Source of the DNA: Lethocerus indicus
Taxonomy: Eukaryota > Arthropoda > Insecta > Hemiptera > Belostomatidae
Direction of reading: 5' to 3'
Assembly (NCBI GenBank): GCA_019843655.1
Contig: JACDQD010000007.1
Span: 6,879,600 to 6,943,599, forward strand
Length of the DNA: 64,000 bases
Shown here: piece by piece, positions 26,921-40,629 of the stretch
Position numbering within the stretch: the first letter of the stretch is position 1
How the letters are laid out: each line of letters opens with the position of its first letter
Program-made: the position numbers and the translations under genes
Notes under the pieces: model-generated
Database searches by the model: none
Seen by the model: the letters and a program-made list of their open reading frames with translations, nothing else
Told to the model about the DNA's origin: nothing

Positions 26921-29554
26921 AAAATAGTCGGGGGGAGTGCGGATGCGCGTGTTGCCAGGCAACGCGGAACCAGGAGAGCGCCATGCCCCAGTTGCCGCCT
27001 GGCCCTGGACACGGCCTTTCCCTCGCCGTCTAGTTTTACTAATTAAATGACTAATTGGCCTCCCAATGTATACTTCGCTGGGTTTTTTAAATGGATAAAA
27101 GAAACGAGAGGCGCGATGACGGCCGAACCTGCCTTCATACTTGGTATACTGCAACGGCGTGGAGAAAGTTGCGACCTCGAGTTAACAAATTTTCTATCGT
27201 TAGTAACGAGTTTTTGTTTTCGTTAATACTTCAAAAATGTAAAAACGTGACACTAGTATACTATCTGAATAGTAACAGGGAGTAAAAATTATCCAATAAC
27301 ATTCATTCATTAATAAAAAGACAAAATAAACTAGAATAATTAAAGAAAGCATTCTAGTTTTCCACTCATAACCTTTGTAACCATTTACTTATGAAGATTG
27401 AAATATGGCCAATCATTTCCTTTCGAATGTCTAGATAATTTATTGTGCCGATAAGCTAAGCTCACAATTCCGAATCAATTACACCACTTAACTACTTTAT
27501 AGCTCCAGTAAATAAAGGTTGCTTTTAAGATAAAGTTTAAGCCAAAAAGGAAAAGAGCTTTTCTTCATTGCCTGGCTCCCTTCATTATTTCCACCCATTA
27601 ACAAAATAGATCAGAGATATCGTTGAACAAACGCGGTAACAGATGCGTTCGAGTGTGGCCGACTTTTCCCCAACACGAATTAAATGGTAATTGGCAATTA
27701 ATGCAATGCATCGGCCGTCTTTTAATTGATGAACGAAATACGTCGTCCTTAAAAAAAAAAGTTTCTCCTCCGTAATATGAAAGGGCATCAAATTGGCAGA
27801 AATAAATCCGCAAAAAACAAATGTTATGCACCGAATTGGAGACTGGACACGCCTTAGGATACTGACTAATACGACTTCCCGCGGTGTCCTTCGCGTCGAC
27901 AAGGAAGCGATACGTTTGTTACCAGGAAGCAGGTGCGTCGGTTTGTTTCAAGACTTGATCTGCCAGGCGTTATCCTCCCAATGAACTTTGATATTTCGCA
28001 AGTACGGGCCGGCCATGGGAAGTCCCACAGGACAAACGGTATCCAAGAACATCGCAGACGTCAAGACAATTATTGTCGAGTTAAGAAAGATAAACGGACA
28101 ATAATTTCCAGCGTAATTATATAATTGTTTTTAGGTATCTTCGATTTCAGACTGTGGTACCGAAAATTGATTACAATTAAGCCCAGTTTTCAGTGCCACT
28201 GATTACAGTTTTCAGTCACACCCTGGGGGATCATCATGCCATATCATCTGCGACCAAACCTGCAATTTACCATCTCCTTATGAGTGTGATATCTAGACAA
28301 TTTAATACGTTTAGGTTTTATTCTTAACTCCGCAAACGTAGTTTAAAGTTTAAGCCCTTCGCATACTATATAAATACTGTACAACTCTGGGATTAGGAAA
28401 AGTAAGTTTCCGGGAGCAGCGGTTTTGTCAACGCCTGGGTAAGACAGGTTCATATATTATCTAGGAGAGGACGTAGGCGTGAAAGCAACAACACAACTTG
28501 CCGAAAGGACTTGTACTGCCACAAAAAAAAAGCCGGGCCACCCTTCGAGTGGGATCAACTGGGCCCTACTGGGGTCGAGCCCCCCGTAGAGGGATGAATG
28601 GCGAGTCGGGGAGGAGAAAGGCAAACAAGGGAGAAACGAGCCGTGTGATCAATGTGGTCCGGAAACGACCGCCTGGAGGCCGCTCTGGTCGGTACCCCAT
28701 TAAGAGCGGCGTGGGCGGACAACGCCCCTAATTCGCGGTACCCGGTCATTCGGAAAGGTTCTAGGAACTGCCAACGGTGCACCATAAGATGTTCCGCCAT
28801 CCATTCCCATGGTACCTACCTGTCTATTTCTCTTTTAATATATATGGAACAGGCAAAAAAAAAATTAGAACCAAAAACGGACCCAAACCCAAAATACGAA
28901 CCATACTTTTTACAGGTTCAAAAAAATTACATGGGACACAAGGACAGGATAAAATGACGAACAATCTACCTAGAGTGGGGGTCAAAATACTAACATTTAA
29001 CGCATTCCCAAAAATGCTTATTTTTATTTTTCTTACTAGTAATCGTATACATAGTAGTATTGTCAACACATCAATGTACCTATAACTGTAACAGTTAATT
29101 GTACACGGATTAAATAAATAATATTAGTAATCGCATCAAATCTTTTAATTTTTAAAATCATAATTATAACTCGCTAAAACAGTAATTATCGTCGCAGGAT
29201 GTACCGTTACCTACGTTGATTACTGTTTATATAATAGACTAACGGCCTTGTATATAGATTGTATATTATTGTATTTTTATATTCCTACAAATATATGACA
29301 GGAAACCTATAAGGTATTGTGTATTTACGATCATAAACGTTAGTCTGTTGATCCAAAATTTAAAGAAAAACGTTAATTTTTAGTAATTTAGTTAATCTGA
29401 GCAAGTTCACCCAACAAACTTTAGTTAAGTACATTTCCGCTCCACACTCAGGGGGGGATAGTTAATCTATATCTTATAATTTTTATTTAAAGAGAAAGCA
29501 AAACTTTCATAGACAAATAAAAACTTAATATTGTAAGATAAAAGTACAACTACA

Positions 29555-29650
29555 CAGTACAAGTGACAGTGCCAGTGCAGTGAGGATGCCCAAAAAACAT
29601 CCAAAGTGCCAAAGTGACTAACAGAAACACACGAAATCTACGGTATTCCA
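29555..29650 (-). repeat. Dispersed element, copy B (inverted, internally deleted relative to copy A)
   Basis: The block at 29573-29609 is a perfect 37-bp reverse-complement match to 8966-9002 and contains gcccaaaaaacatccaaa. Flanking similarity continues on both sides. Compared with copy A, about 70 bp holding the ggtcttttgctagacc arm is missing, and similarity resumes at agaaacacacgaaatctacgg. Both copies lie in the same intron, 20.6 kb apart and in opposite orientation. Confidence 0.75.
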
Positions 29651-29857
29651 ACCCCTCGCGGACCACAAAACAGTTATTCTAAAAAAATACACTTTGCAAT
29701 AACCCCCGAATCAAATAAATAAAGTTCGTCTCGCCCTTCGCTGTTCATCACGACGTCGTAATTAGCAGAACGCCGGCGGCCTCTCACTACACAATTAATA
29801 ACGGACGGGCTCGAGAGGGTCTTGTGGGAATCGCTGGACGGAGTGATGAGGATGGGC

Positions 29858-29895
29858 AGGAGAAGAAGAAGAAGGAGGAGGAGGAGGAGAAGGGC
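29858..29895 (+). repeat. AGA/AGG trinucleotide repeat
   Basis: About six AGA/AGG steps followed by GGA steps. The poly-Arg and poly-Leu open frames around it come from the repeat alone. Confidence 0.8.
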
Positions 29896-32549
29896 GGACA
29901 AAGAGGTGTATAAAAAGATGTTAACAATGATGAGCGTGAACGATAGGAAGGGGGCGGTGTGTGGGGCCGCCGTGGGAAACCACCGCCAAGGACAACTTGT
30001 GTCTCACTCTCTAGTCTTTATAGCCCGACGCATGAGCTGCTTACACCTTAGTCACTTGAGATTTTCCAATATATGACTCTATCCACCCGTCTATATAATC
30101 AACGAGTAATAATAAATAATTATGATATACTTTAATATCGTTGTCCCAAAATGTTGTCATCGGTAGCGATTATTTGACATCGATCATCCCAACCTTAAGA
30201 CAGTATAAATAGGGAATATAAACGAATACAAGTCGCAAAACTCATTTCGTACTACAATAAACTGAAGAATTAATCTTCAGCTTAGAAGTATAACGGAGGT
30301 GCGATAAACTGGTAAGGGGAAACGGGAATAATGAATTGCCCCTAACGTGTACATCAGTGTTTCTCAACAGATGTTCCTCCGAACATGGTAAAGTGAAAAC
30401 GATATAACTTCCGTCGATAAGCATTTCACGCAAAAAGTAACACTTCTAATCTAATATCAATTTTTCGATATCGGAGACGAAGAACTGGCCTTGGCGGCCT
30501 GGTTGCCTTGGTCGTACTCTAAATATTAAATTCTGCAAAATAACTCCCCGGAAAACCCCGAGAAATTTTGGATTTTCACCGATTAGAGATATTTAAATTT
30601 CCTGGGACAAACCAGCGCGTTCGCAATCGACGAAATAGACTGAGAAAAATGTTTTCAATTATTCTCTTTTATTTTTTTTTATCACGAAAGCAGCGATACT
30701 TCCTATACAAACTCGGTTCAGAGAAAACGCGAGTCCAAGGCCGACCGGTCACTTTCCCACATCGGAGGCAAAAGGAAAATAATGAGGGCGTTATAGATTC
30801 GAACTCCAGTTTTTCAATTCGGTCTTAAAGTTCAGAGTCGGCTTCGGATTGAAATCTAAAGAAATCATCGCCCTTCTATCTCCACGAGATAGAAACAATG
30901 CGCTCACTTCTATATTTCAACTTCAAATTCCGTAGAAATTTTCGCCGGGGTGGTTTCTCGTTTAATCATTCGGTGGAAGTGTTTTGTCTCTTTGCAATAA
31001 AAACGAAAATTATGCAATGAAAATAAACAACATTTCTAGGGCGATGAAGCACTCAAAATGCTCCGTTTTGCTTCGTGTTTAAATATAATTTCATTATTCA
31101 TAGATAAGATTGAAAATTGTATTTATACGAGAATTAAACAAGCTCGTACAGAATGAAAAGTGATCAACTGAATGAAAATTGTATTTTATTTTGCTCACTG
31201 GGATTGCCATTATTTCCAGTATTGATAGGCGCCAATTTTCAGCTCAATATTGTTTGTAATTAAAAATAACATATAAAGATATCATTTTTAATTTTATGAT
31301 AGAATAATAAAATCCTATGTGGTATTAATCAAACGTGATTATCATAGGACCCTACGCTTTGACATTATGGAATAAAATGTAAAGCCTAATTTACTTCCCC
31401 AATTTGGTTGGATACCTTGAAACACCCCTTTTTGCCTTTCTCGAACTTTCGCCACCCCGTTGAAAGTTTTCACATTGTAGTTGGGGCAAATAAAGATTTC
31501 TACGCCAGTGGCCGGTATGCTACTGTTAGTGCTACTACTACTGCTACTGTTAATGTCTCGATTGTCGGTCCACCCCAGACTTCCGAACCCAACTGATTTG
31601 TTTGTTGAACTTACTATCCCTATTAAAATTAAAGCAGTCGTATTGAACAGCTTCAAACCTAGTAAGTACTAATACCTCGGGCTAAGTTCTTCTCTCAAGT
31701 CCCTACCTCGAATTAAAATTTAACTTAAGTATTATTACTAACATATTCTACCCTGGATTTTACTATTATTGGAAACGTATATTATGAAAACTAATGTGTA
31801 ATGTATCCAGTAATATTTCGTAAGAAACAAAGGCAAGGGGCAAGATCGACACCGTCATTTCGCCAACTCTGGGCGTTGTGTAAGAATACGACCAGAGAAC
31901 AATAATGCCCCATTCGGACAGGCCTATTATTAAATTTATTGCAGCAAGCGGAAGGGGAGTCCTTCGTGTGTTGAGTACTTTTTTCTTTCGCCCCTACTAA
32001 AGATTTTAATTACTGTACGGCGGTGGTGGCCGGGTAGGGTAAGGCGCGTCTGGATCAGACCGAGACCAAGGCCGCCAACAACGCAATAAGGCACAAATAA
32101 GGCACCACCTCCTCTCTCTTTCTATCTCGATTTTCTTTCTTTCTCTCCTCTTTATCTCGATCCGGTTTAACGGACCGCCTAAATACACGTTGGGGCGTAG
32201 AATTGAACCGGGGACAAGACACAAAGGACAACCGAGACCATTTGAGTTGTCAGATTCTAGACGATTTCCGGTCAAGACCAATACGCAAGTACATTTTAGC
32301 TATATAATAACTATTACACAGGCCTACGGGGTAAGTAGGCATCCTTATACAGGCCTTGTTATCAGTTTACAGATCTTTGAGGGGCTCCACGAGTCTTGAT
32401 CACAAAAAGTTTCGCCCTTTCGTCGTCGGCCAGAAGTAATAACATATATTTAAAAAATATATAAAAAGCCACGAAGGCCACATACTAACCGCGACTTCTA
32501 ACTGTCTATGGGGAGAGGCCGAAAACAATCTAGCTTTAAAAAAACACAG

Positions 32550-32552
<3 letters not shown>

Positions 32553-32623
<71 letters not shown>
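32553..32623. repeat. (TA)n microsatellite
   Basis: About 35 uninterrupted TA units in yki intron 1. Confidence 0.97.
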
Positions 32624-32627
<4 letters not shown>

Positions 32628-33455
32628 ACTAATATATCCGTCATTTTCTTATAATAATAAGGCAGTTCAACACAATCGGTCACCATTACTGGGTATTTTT
32701 CTGGTGCTGCCCCTTTTCCCTGACCCAAACCCAAAACTGTAAACACCCTCGGGAACAGAATGAAGTGGTAAAACCTATTCTATTCTGAGAGTCTTAAAAT
32801 TCGACACACCGACGCCCGAACAGGACGAACGAGGGTGAAAGACGGGGGAACTGAGAATGATCCTCCGAGGGCAGGTAGGAGTCGGGGAGCCCGCAGGGCT
32901 AATTGTGGTCTGAGCGGCCAGGTAGGTAACAATCGCTTAGGTAGAAACTGGATAGGTTTCTAGAGAAGCAGCCCCCCCCCCCGCATGAGTGTATTCACCT
33001 ATTTATGGGCTCCCAGGTATATTACGCTCTCCCGGTGGACTGACATACACAGAGCTGAACATGTTAACTGCAGACGAGTCCTTGACACATTTACGAGAGT
33101 ACGACACTCGTTTATTTGTTCGTGAAAAAACACTGGCCACACATTTCAAGCTGTAGACTGATTCGACGGTTTTAAGATTAAAGAGTTAAAATTATATAAG
33201 TTACATTCACGAATAATGGTGGGACAAATTCGGGATTTTATAAATAAATATCGATTATTAATTATTATAATTGTAAAAACCACGTACTTATTTTTACTAC
33301 CATGTACATTTCTGTATTTAAACATCGTTTACCGTTTTTTACTAATGGTTTGCCGTCCAATCGAAGACTTCGAGAAGGGGGCAGTATTTGTACAGTGATA
33401 ATGCGTAAAGAGTGACAAAAATTGTTCCTGGCCGAATACAGGTTAAACTCGGAGA

Positions 33456-33475
33456 GAGCGGTACAGGTACCGCTC
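33456..33475. repeat. 20-bp palindrome
   Basis: GAGCGGTAC-AG-GTACCGCTC has perfect 9-bp arms around a 2-bp centre. It lies just upstream of a GA-rich tract (33498-33540). It could be a dimeric factor site, or chance. Confidence 0.7.
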
Positions 33476-35981
33476 AGGGAAGGGAACCTGCAGAGAGGGA
33501 ATGGGCCGGGGGGAGAGAGATAGAGGGAGAAAAGAGCGATATATATGAAACTAATAGCGGGGTGGCAGAGGGAGGGTAAACACGGGGTGAAAGTGGCCGG
33601 GGAGGAGGCGGCGGCGGCCGGTTCGGTTAGCTTTGGCTCTCCAAACCGAAGGAACAGGTATCAGGTAGCAACCCGGGGCCCTGTTGCCACGTCTAACGCC
33701 CAACCACACGCCGACACATACCTGTTTTCAACGGGGTTTTTCTAACCCACTACCAGACTCGGGCTCGGTTTCTCTAAACGTCGGACCCGCTTCTGGAACC
33801 ATCATTTTTATCACGTAAGGCCGCCAATTACCCCCCATGATAAGGTTCAACTATAAGGCGACTAACCAATAAGAAACAATATCTATTAACCATAAATCCA
33901 AACTGCACTTCGATATACTGAATTCTAGCGAGGCAATATTCTATCAAAGGTTCCAAACAAGTGTCAAAAAGGAAACAATTGACAATTCTTCCGGATTATT
34001 TCCGTCGAGCAATAGACTTTTCTCCTGTGTTCCATCAAGGATTCTCTGGATTAATAATGTACCAAAAGGCTAAATAAGAATTTTTTTATCATTATATAGT
34101 CAGATTTGTATCAGCCGTTTAAGAATAGGAGCCGCTTTCCGTTCGGTTTCCGTCGCCAACCCGGAACCCGGGAACAGGAGCCATAGCTGCAGGTTGGAAC
34201 CTCGTGTCACCTGCAGAGACGAATTAAATTATCAAACCGATTACGGCAATCGACTCCGCCCGACTGTTGATTGCTGGCAACAGATTGGGAACATTATGAA
34301 GAGTTCAGATGTATGCCACACGGGTGGGCAATGGGTGTTACCGGAGTAACAGGTGAACCACCGGAGGGTGGGGGACCACCCTGGGAAACTGTTAACCGGG
34401 GACGCCCCACCTCTTTCGCCGCTTGTACAGCTAGCTCCGACCATTCGAGAAAAGCCTATTCCTCAGAGTTTAATGTTTAATTGCGGGAAGGCCAATGAAA
34501 CGTATTCCCCCCATTTAGATTTATAACCGACCTGAAAAATTGCTGAAGCCCGATCTGTCCCGTAAAGGAATTCTTCGCTCTCTTTGTAACTGGGTACAAA
34601 TTTTATTTTGCCGAAAACCTTACGATAATTCAGCCCACTACCCTGGCCGGCTCTTATCACGTTGTCACTACCTGTTATAAGACCCCATAGATGAAAAACC
34701 CCATGCTGAATAGATTCCCAAGAAATATAAAACCGCGAGGGAAAACCCCGACCTCGGCTGTCTCGAGATTTAATTGTGACACGCCGCTCTGAAAGCCGGG
34801 TAACTTTTTTTTCAAAAATAATTCAATAACATACAGAACGAAGAAGGCAGATATATTACTCTCGCTGAATACATCGGGGGCTTAAATTTCAATATTGGCA
34901 AATAAAAACACTTCCCATTCCCGTTTGCATTGTGTCGGAGGCCTTTTAAATCTACGGACAAGAGGACGTTGCCTTCGGAGGCGACCGACAGAGATACCAT
35001 AAACCCGTTAACTAGGAGGAAGGAGAGAGACGGGGCGCCACGTCGAAGAAGTCTGGTTTTTCGAACGTGACAGGTAGGGGGCGACCACTTGCCACCGGCG
35101 GGGCACTTGCCGGCAACGTCGGACCATTAGCGCGCAAGGTGCAGCTCGCCCATCGGGCCACACATCCACAACCTACAGCATTTAATCTGTTCAATTTTTT
35201 TTCGAGGGGAGGGGTGGATGTTCAGGCCTCCATCAGTACGATATACAACATTTCCGGTTACTCTCTCGATGGACAAACCAGAAAGGAAAGAATCCCCTAA
35301 TTCAGCCGCACAAACAGTGGTCACTAAATAAAATTAGCAACAAACAAACTGATTAATGATCATAAATGCACACACCAATTTTGTTAAGATATACAAAACA
35401 TAGAAGAGCGATTGTCCCCTTCGCCAATTAAAAACTGCTCAAATCTTTACTGTTTTCAAAAGGGCGTTAAAAAATTCCTTTTGTCCCATGTATTCAGACC
35501 ACGAGAATACTTATAATCATACATCATTTTACCAATCGCAATACCAGGACCGTCGATGGGAATTTATGGATTTTTATTCGAAATCAAAAATCAATTTCGG
35601 ACTGTACTTATTGCACATCGGTAGTTCGAAGCTCTAACTAAACATGAAATATTCTAAGGATTCTGGAATGGCTTCAGAATTATTAGAGTATATTAACTAA
35701 TTATTTTATCCCGAATCGTAGCTTCCCAGAAGAAGAGCGATGAAAAAATAAATTAAAAATCCAATTTTCCTCAAATGTTTCTGCACTTTCTCCATCGTTC
35801 CCTGTATGGTCCATTTACTAATGCTAAAAAGGGGTCATTGAATGTTCCCTGATTTTATCCTCTGTCTGTTGCTCGCGAAAGATCATTTCCGTAATTTTTC
35901 TTGCATTTATAAAGCGATAGAGCGTACTGTGTTTGCAACGTAGAATTCATATTAACTAACGCGTACATTTGTAGATATCTC

Positions 35982-36024
35982 CGTGCTTACAAAACAGTCT
36001 ATGCATGTACGCATAGTAAGCACG
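35982..36024. other. Two-step hairpin
   Basis: The outer stem CGTGCTTAC (35982-35990) pairs with GTAAGCACG (36016-36024). The inner stem CTATGC pairs with GCATAG around a 6-nt loop, with a one-sided bulge of about 8 nt between the stems. It is too short and bulged for a typical miRNA precursor. No function is assigned. Confidence 0.5.
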
Positions 36025-37756
36025 ATATAAATACCATTTACAGTTGTTACGAGTCATTATGGGTGTCCGTAAATGAAGTCAGCAACAACGATGAATGGAA
36101 TTAATTTATTAAAATTGACATATTTACAAACGTAAAGCCTAAATTAGTACATCCAGTATGCTTAATTAAATTAATGGCTTCGAATGGTGTGTAATAAACA
36201 TTCAACGTCTCTTCCATTAACTGTAAACTTCTAAATGTTGTCCATTCACCAAAAGAACTCTACTTAGAAACAGACGCACGCGTGGAAGAAGATCCATGGG
36301 GGTTCTTTTGAAACAAACAAGAAAGTCAATATTAATTTCAATTTGTCTTATATCTCATGAATCACTCCTCCTATCGCCTCAATTGAAAAATATTATTACA
36401 CAGAAATGCAATAACAATAACACTTCGACACAGTTTGAATATTGAACGTCTACTGGAACAGGAGGAAATAATAAACAATTCTGAGATCTAAAAATAATTT
36501 GAACTTAGGATAATATAATGATAATTTTTTATAATTTATTGACATTGGACAATGATATATCGTGGTGCTCATGACAGCTCATCTATTAAGGAATTTAAGC
36601 GTACTGAATGTACAATTTTCTGAAACTTATTGACATCCTCTTAATATTTACATTTCGTGACATAACAAAGGATTATATACCGAATTATTCTCTCCATTTA
36701 TTTGATTGCCGACAGAACTTGAGGCGCTTGGAGACCCACATTATCGCAACGGACAGATGCACAGTCTCATAACGGACCTGACGGCCAGAGAGAGGCAATT
36801 TCAAACTGCATTTCGAGCGATAGGATCAAGTGGAAGCTTATTACATAACGAGTACAGAAAATTTACGCTCAACGATAATGGCAATCTACGGAGTTTAGAC
36901 GACAAGGCGAGAGACCATAGGGGGACAAAAGGAAGGAGGAGCCTCAAAGGAGAACCGAAGGGACCACCGGTGGGTGAATAAGACAGCGCCGGCAAGAAAA
37001 AGATGAAAAAACAACTCTCCGGGGCGAGAAGGAGGAGGCAGATTGGTGGGAGGCGACGTTGCCGGCCCCACCGCCCACCCACCGTCAACGTCTTCGGGGG
37101 CTTCATCCTCTTCTTCGCCTACAGGTAACCCGCCCCTAAAAAACCCCCAACAATCAACAGCTCCACTACCCCTCCACCGATGGGACTGAATAATTACCTA
37201 CATAGGACCACTTTTCCATCCTGATCATTCCTACAGAGATTATATAATACAAACATGCATGAGTAAAATTGCGGACACTTCGAAAATGTTTTGAATACAT
37301 TACAATTCGGATTTTGTTTCGCATTAATACTAACACGAGTGGTTTAAAAACTGGGACTTTTACCGATCAGATACATCATGAAGGAAACGCCGAAACCCAT
37401 TATCAGATAAGAATTTTGTAAGACTCACTGGGTTTGAATGATAACAATTTAATTATCGAACTACGGGGTCGTCTTTACCGAATAGATAGGACAGCAGTCA
37501 TTTAATAAACATATTAAACTTACGCTAGTACATATTACTTGAATTATATTTTAGGAAAATTGAGGGATGACACACCCACAACCTCACCTCATTACAAGAC
37601 TTATATTTGTTATCACTATTAATAGAGTCGTATCGAGAGATGCAGGACTGCTGAAATCAAGTAAGGTAAACGGGTTTGGTGAGTGAAATGGGCCATTTAG
37701 GATTAAAAAAGTATAGGATGAGGTGACACGGTAAGCCGGGGGTGACTGGGAGTGCG

Positions 37757-37791
37757 AAGGCAGAGGCAGAGGCAGAGGCAGAAGCGGAGGC
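37757..37791 (+). repeat. Imperfect GGCAGA hexamer repeat
   Basis: Four to five tandem GGCAGA-like units, about 130 bp inside yki intron 1 from the exon 1 donor, in a GC- and CpG-rich stretch that extends to the exon. Confidence 0.8.
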
Positions 37792-37926
37792 TCACTCCCT
37801 CTCCCAGGTGCCTCCCCTCGTCACTCCACTATATTTAGAACGGCCCGGCCTTTCGCGACGGCCCGGCGGGTCGCGTCGTCGCACCCAGTCTTAACTGGTA
37901 ATATAAAGATTATAATGGGGTCTTAC

Positions 37927-38462
37927 TTGAGGTAATAAATCTGTCCCTCGGAGGTCCTCGCCTGTTCCCAGCCGGGGGGCAGGGGCCCGAGCTCATCGAG
38001 GGCGGCGGCGGCAGCAGCGGCGGCTGCCGCTATGTCGTAGCTTCTCTGCTTGACGTGCTGCTGCTGCTGCTGCTGGCTCTGTTGCTGCTGTTGTCCCGCG
38101 GAAGCGTACGTCTGCTGTAGGGAGGCGGGGGAGCTATGCGCCCTCGGGTGGTTGACCTGGAGGCCCGAGGTGGCGGTGGCCGCCGCCCCCTGCCCGCCTA
38201 CCGGCGTACCGAACACCGCCGAATCCGCCGAATTCTCGCGGCTGTGCGATATCGAAGAGACCGAAGGAGATTTCGAACCCGTCGACGGAGGGTTGAAGAA
38301 ACTGTTGGGTAATTTCCGCATCCTGAGCGGTACTTGTAAAGGACGTTTCGAATCCGGTTTTAAAACGCTGTCGAATAGCGCCTGGAGCTCCGAGTCCGAG
38401 TCCTGATCTATGCGCACAACCAGGTTGCCCTTCACCTGTTCCACGTCCGGATTGCCCGACAT
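37927..38462 (-). CDS. yki: Yorkie (YAP/TAZ family co-activator), coding exon 1; rest of gene lies beyond window start
   Basis: First 178 codons plus two bases of Yorkie, the Hippo-pathway co-activator that binds TEAD/Scalloped in the nucleus. Seen: a TEAD-binding region at residues 14-59 (helix ELQALFDSVL, then RMRKLPNSFFNPP); HSRENS with Ser78, matching YAP S109/Yki S111; HPRAHSSPAS with Ser110, matching YAP S127/Yki S168, the 14-3-3 site; a polyQ tract at 124-135; a polyA tract at 145-154; and the start of WW1 (LPPGWEQARTSEGQIYYL, 161-178). The exon ends inside WW1 as ..CTCAA|GTAAGA (donor 37921-37926), so codon 179 is split after two bases and probably encodes Asn. The ATG at 38462 is chosen because YAP/Yki-like sequence begins just after it and G stands at -3. 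The third HxRxxS of human YAP (S61) is absent: VVRIDQ stands there. No WW continuation is found in the 37.9 kb downstream. Confidence 0.95.
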
Positions 38463-38710
38463 CTCGACCCGATAATAAAGAGACACGAAACGAAAATTAA
38501 AAAAAGGAAGAAAAGACGGAGAAGGCCCCGGGGCAGATAAGGCACACAGATATCCGGCACTGAGTAGGACTAGTTCCGAGAGCACATTGTTAGCGGTCCG
38601 ACAGGACGGTCTCTTCTGAGAAGTGTGGACGACTGATGAACGGTGGGACCTCACCGAGCATGCGCCCCAACAACCTCTCGCCAGAGAGCACCACCTCACG
38701 CCCCTCTACA
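38463..38710 (-). other. yki: Probable 5' UTR of yki, open in frame with the CDS
   Basis: The yki frame stays open upstream of the chosen ATG to an in-frame ATG at 38699, which would add 79 residues. The added sequence is Arg/Ser/Leu-rich and resembles no Yorkie N-terminus I know, so I read it as 5' UTR. An N-terminally extended isoform cannot be ruled out. No TATA box or clear initiator is visible. The stretch shares the CpG-rich composition of the exon, and composition turns AT-rich at about 38.75 kb. Confidence 0.5.
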
Positions 38711-40500
38711 CCTGAAATAAAACCCTCTCTTCCCTCCTTCCTCTTATCCTCATCTTGCTCCCTTTATTCGACCTTATAACGAGCCCATCGATGTATTATA
38801 TATTTCGTTGTTTACCTTGGCTGCATTGATGTACCACCGAACGAAATACATTACATGACCAATTATGTTTATATTTGTATTATATACTCAAGTTTTGGTG
38901 CCTATATGTAACCCAATATGAACTATAATTGTACCTTTTAGAATAATGTACATACAATTTAATGTGAAATTTGTTGAATCCTAGACAATATAATTTTATG
39001 AAGTTCTGAATGATGACTCATATGTGCATTATATATTTATTTCACTTTTATGTATAATGCTTAATACTTCATTAAATGCTAAAGAAATGATACAATATAA
39101 AATCATTTGTTTATATATTAATTATAAAAACGTCAGCGAATGTTATTTTACACAATATTTTAGGATGAAAATATGTGTTAAAAATGTTGATAATTAATTG
39201 TTTCTAGTTGATGGTAGAATTAACATGATATATTGAATATGAAGTAAGACATATGGAAGATACCAAAAATAAAACAAGCTAATTAATTTCAAACAATTCT
39301 ACACCTACATTTTAAACAAATTTTATAGAAATAATGTTCATTAAGAGTTAGGCAGAGTATCAATGGTCATTGTAGATCAGTAAATCACATTGAAACTGCT
39401 GGTAAACTCAATAATATTTGGTAACATAAACCAAACAGTTATATATAAAAATATTACGATAGGATTAATTTCTTAAATGAGTCAGGATCATTCAGTCTAA
39501 GACAGAAGTGCAAAATAAAAAGAAGTTAATGAGTTAAACATGAACATTTCTTTCAGGGAAATGAACTCAACTGGAGACATCTCCTTTAAAAAGACTAAAT
39601 CTTTAAATTTCATAAATATGGATGGGTAATTAAACAACAGATAAGCAAGATTTATTTTTTTCCCTACTCTATACATAGTGTACTAATGTATCACTTGTAT
39701 TGAACCATATTGTTCCAACCAAAACCAGTGCCATAATTTTTATCACCATAGCAAGAAGGACTAAATTGGAAAGTGAAATACTCACTTTTTCAAAATACAT
39801 AGCTATTTAATTTTGTTTAAATACATTACCAGTCATTTTGGTTCTACAAAACCTCTACAGTTGGTGAAAATGTTAACTTTTCATAACATTGGGCAACATG
39901 ATGACTGTTGACCTCTGTATTTTCCACTTCATTATTATCAGTTACCTCTCCTATCTATGACGTTCCAAATGATACCACCCTCATTAACAGGCATCGACAG
40001 AACACTTTTGACGCGGGAAATCACCCAACAGTATACTTTTTCTATCTTAAAGCCCTCTTTTATAAATAAATGTTAAAACACGAATTTCTGAATAATTCAT
40101 AATTTCACTCATTCCTTTGAGGTTAAGTTACTGTGTTAGCTCAAATGGTTTCATAAGGCGGATGTAATCAATTTGAGATTCAACTGCTAATTGTTCACCG
40201 GTAGACATTGAAAAACAATATCCTCAAGGCCGACTTCTGTCAATCCCATAAGAAACTGGTTTTACCCCGACCGGCAGGCACAGTCTTATTGCTCTCGTTA
40301 CTCCACTTTTGAGTATAGATTGTAATTTATTTTTGAAAGAATCCGTTTTAAAAGTGTTATAATTTTATGTACGTGTTACAAGAGTTAATTGTTTCCTGAA
40401 CCGTTACGTAAGTGACGTTTACGATTCATCGGTTGGCAGCACTAGAATGTGATAAGGGTCACATAAGTGTTCAACATTTAACGTTCGACATTAGCGCTTG
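38711..40500. other. Spacer between divergent yki and acyl-CoA oxidase
   Basis: AT-rich, CpG-poor sequence from about 38.9 to 39.9 kb, with more CpG near both gene starts. No open frame, repeat or RNA gene is recognisable. The two start codons are 2.17 kb apart, so promoters of both genes must lie here, but I see no clear TATA box or initiator for either. Confidence 0.6.
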
Positions 40501-40629
40501 GTGAAGGTGGGGATATTTGTACAGTGATCGGCTCTGCAGAGCTTTCTCGTTTTTTTCTTCTAGAACTTTCAACTCTTCCCCATCCTACACCAGGTACTTT
40601 CTTTTAATCGAACCAGCCTTGCCCTGGAG

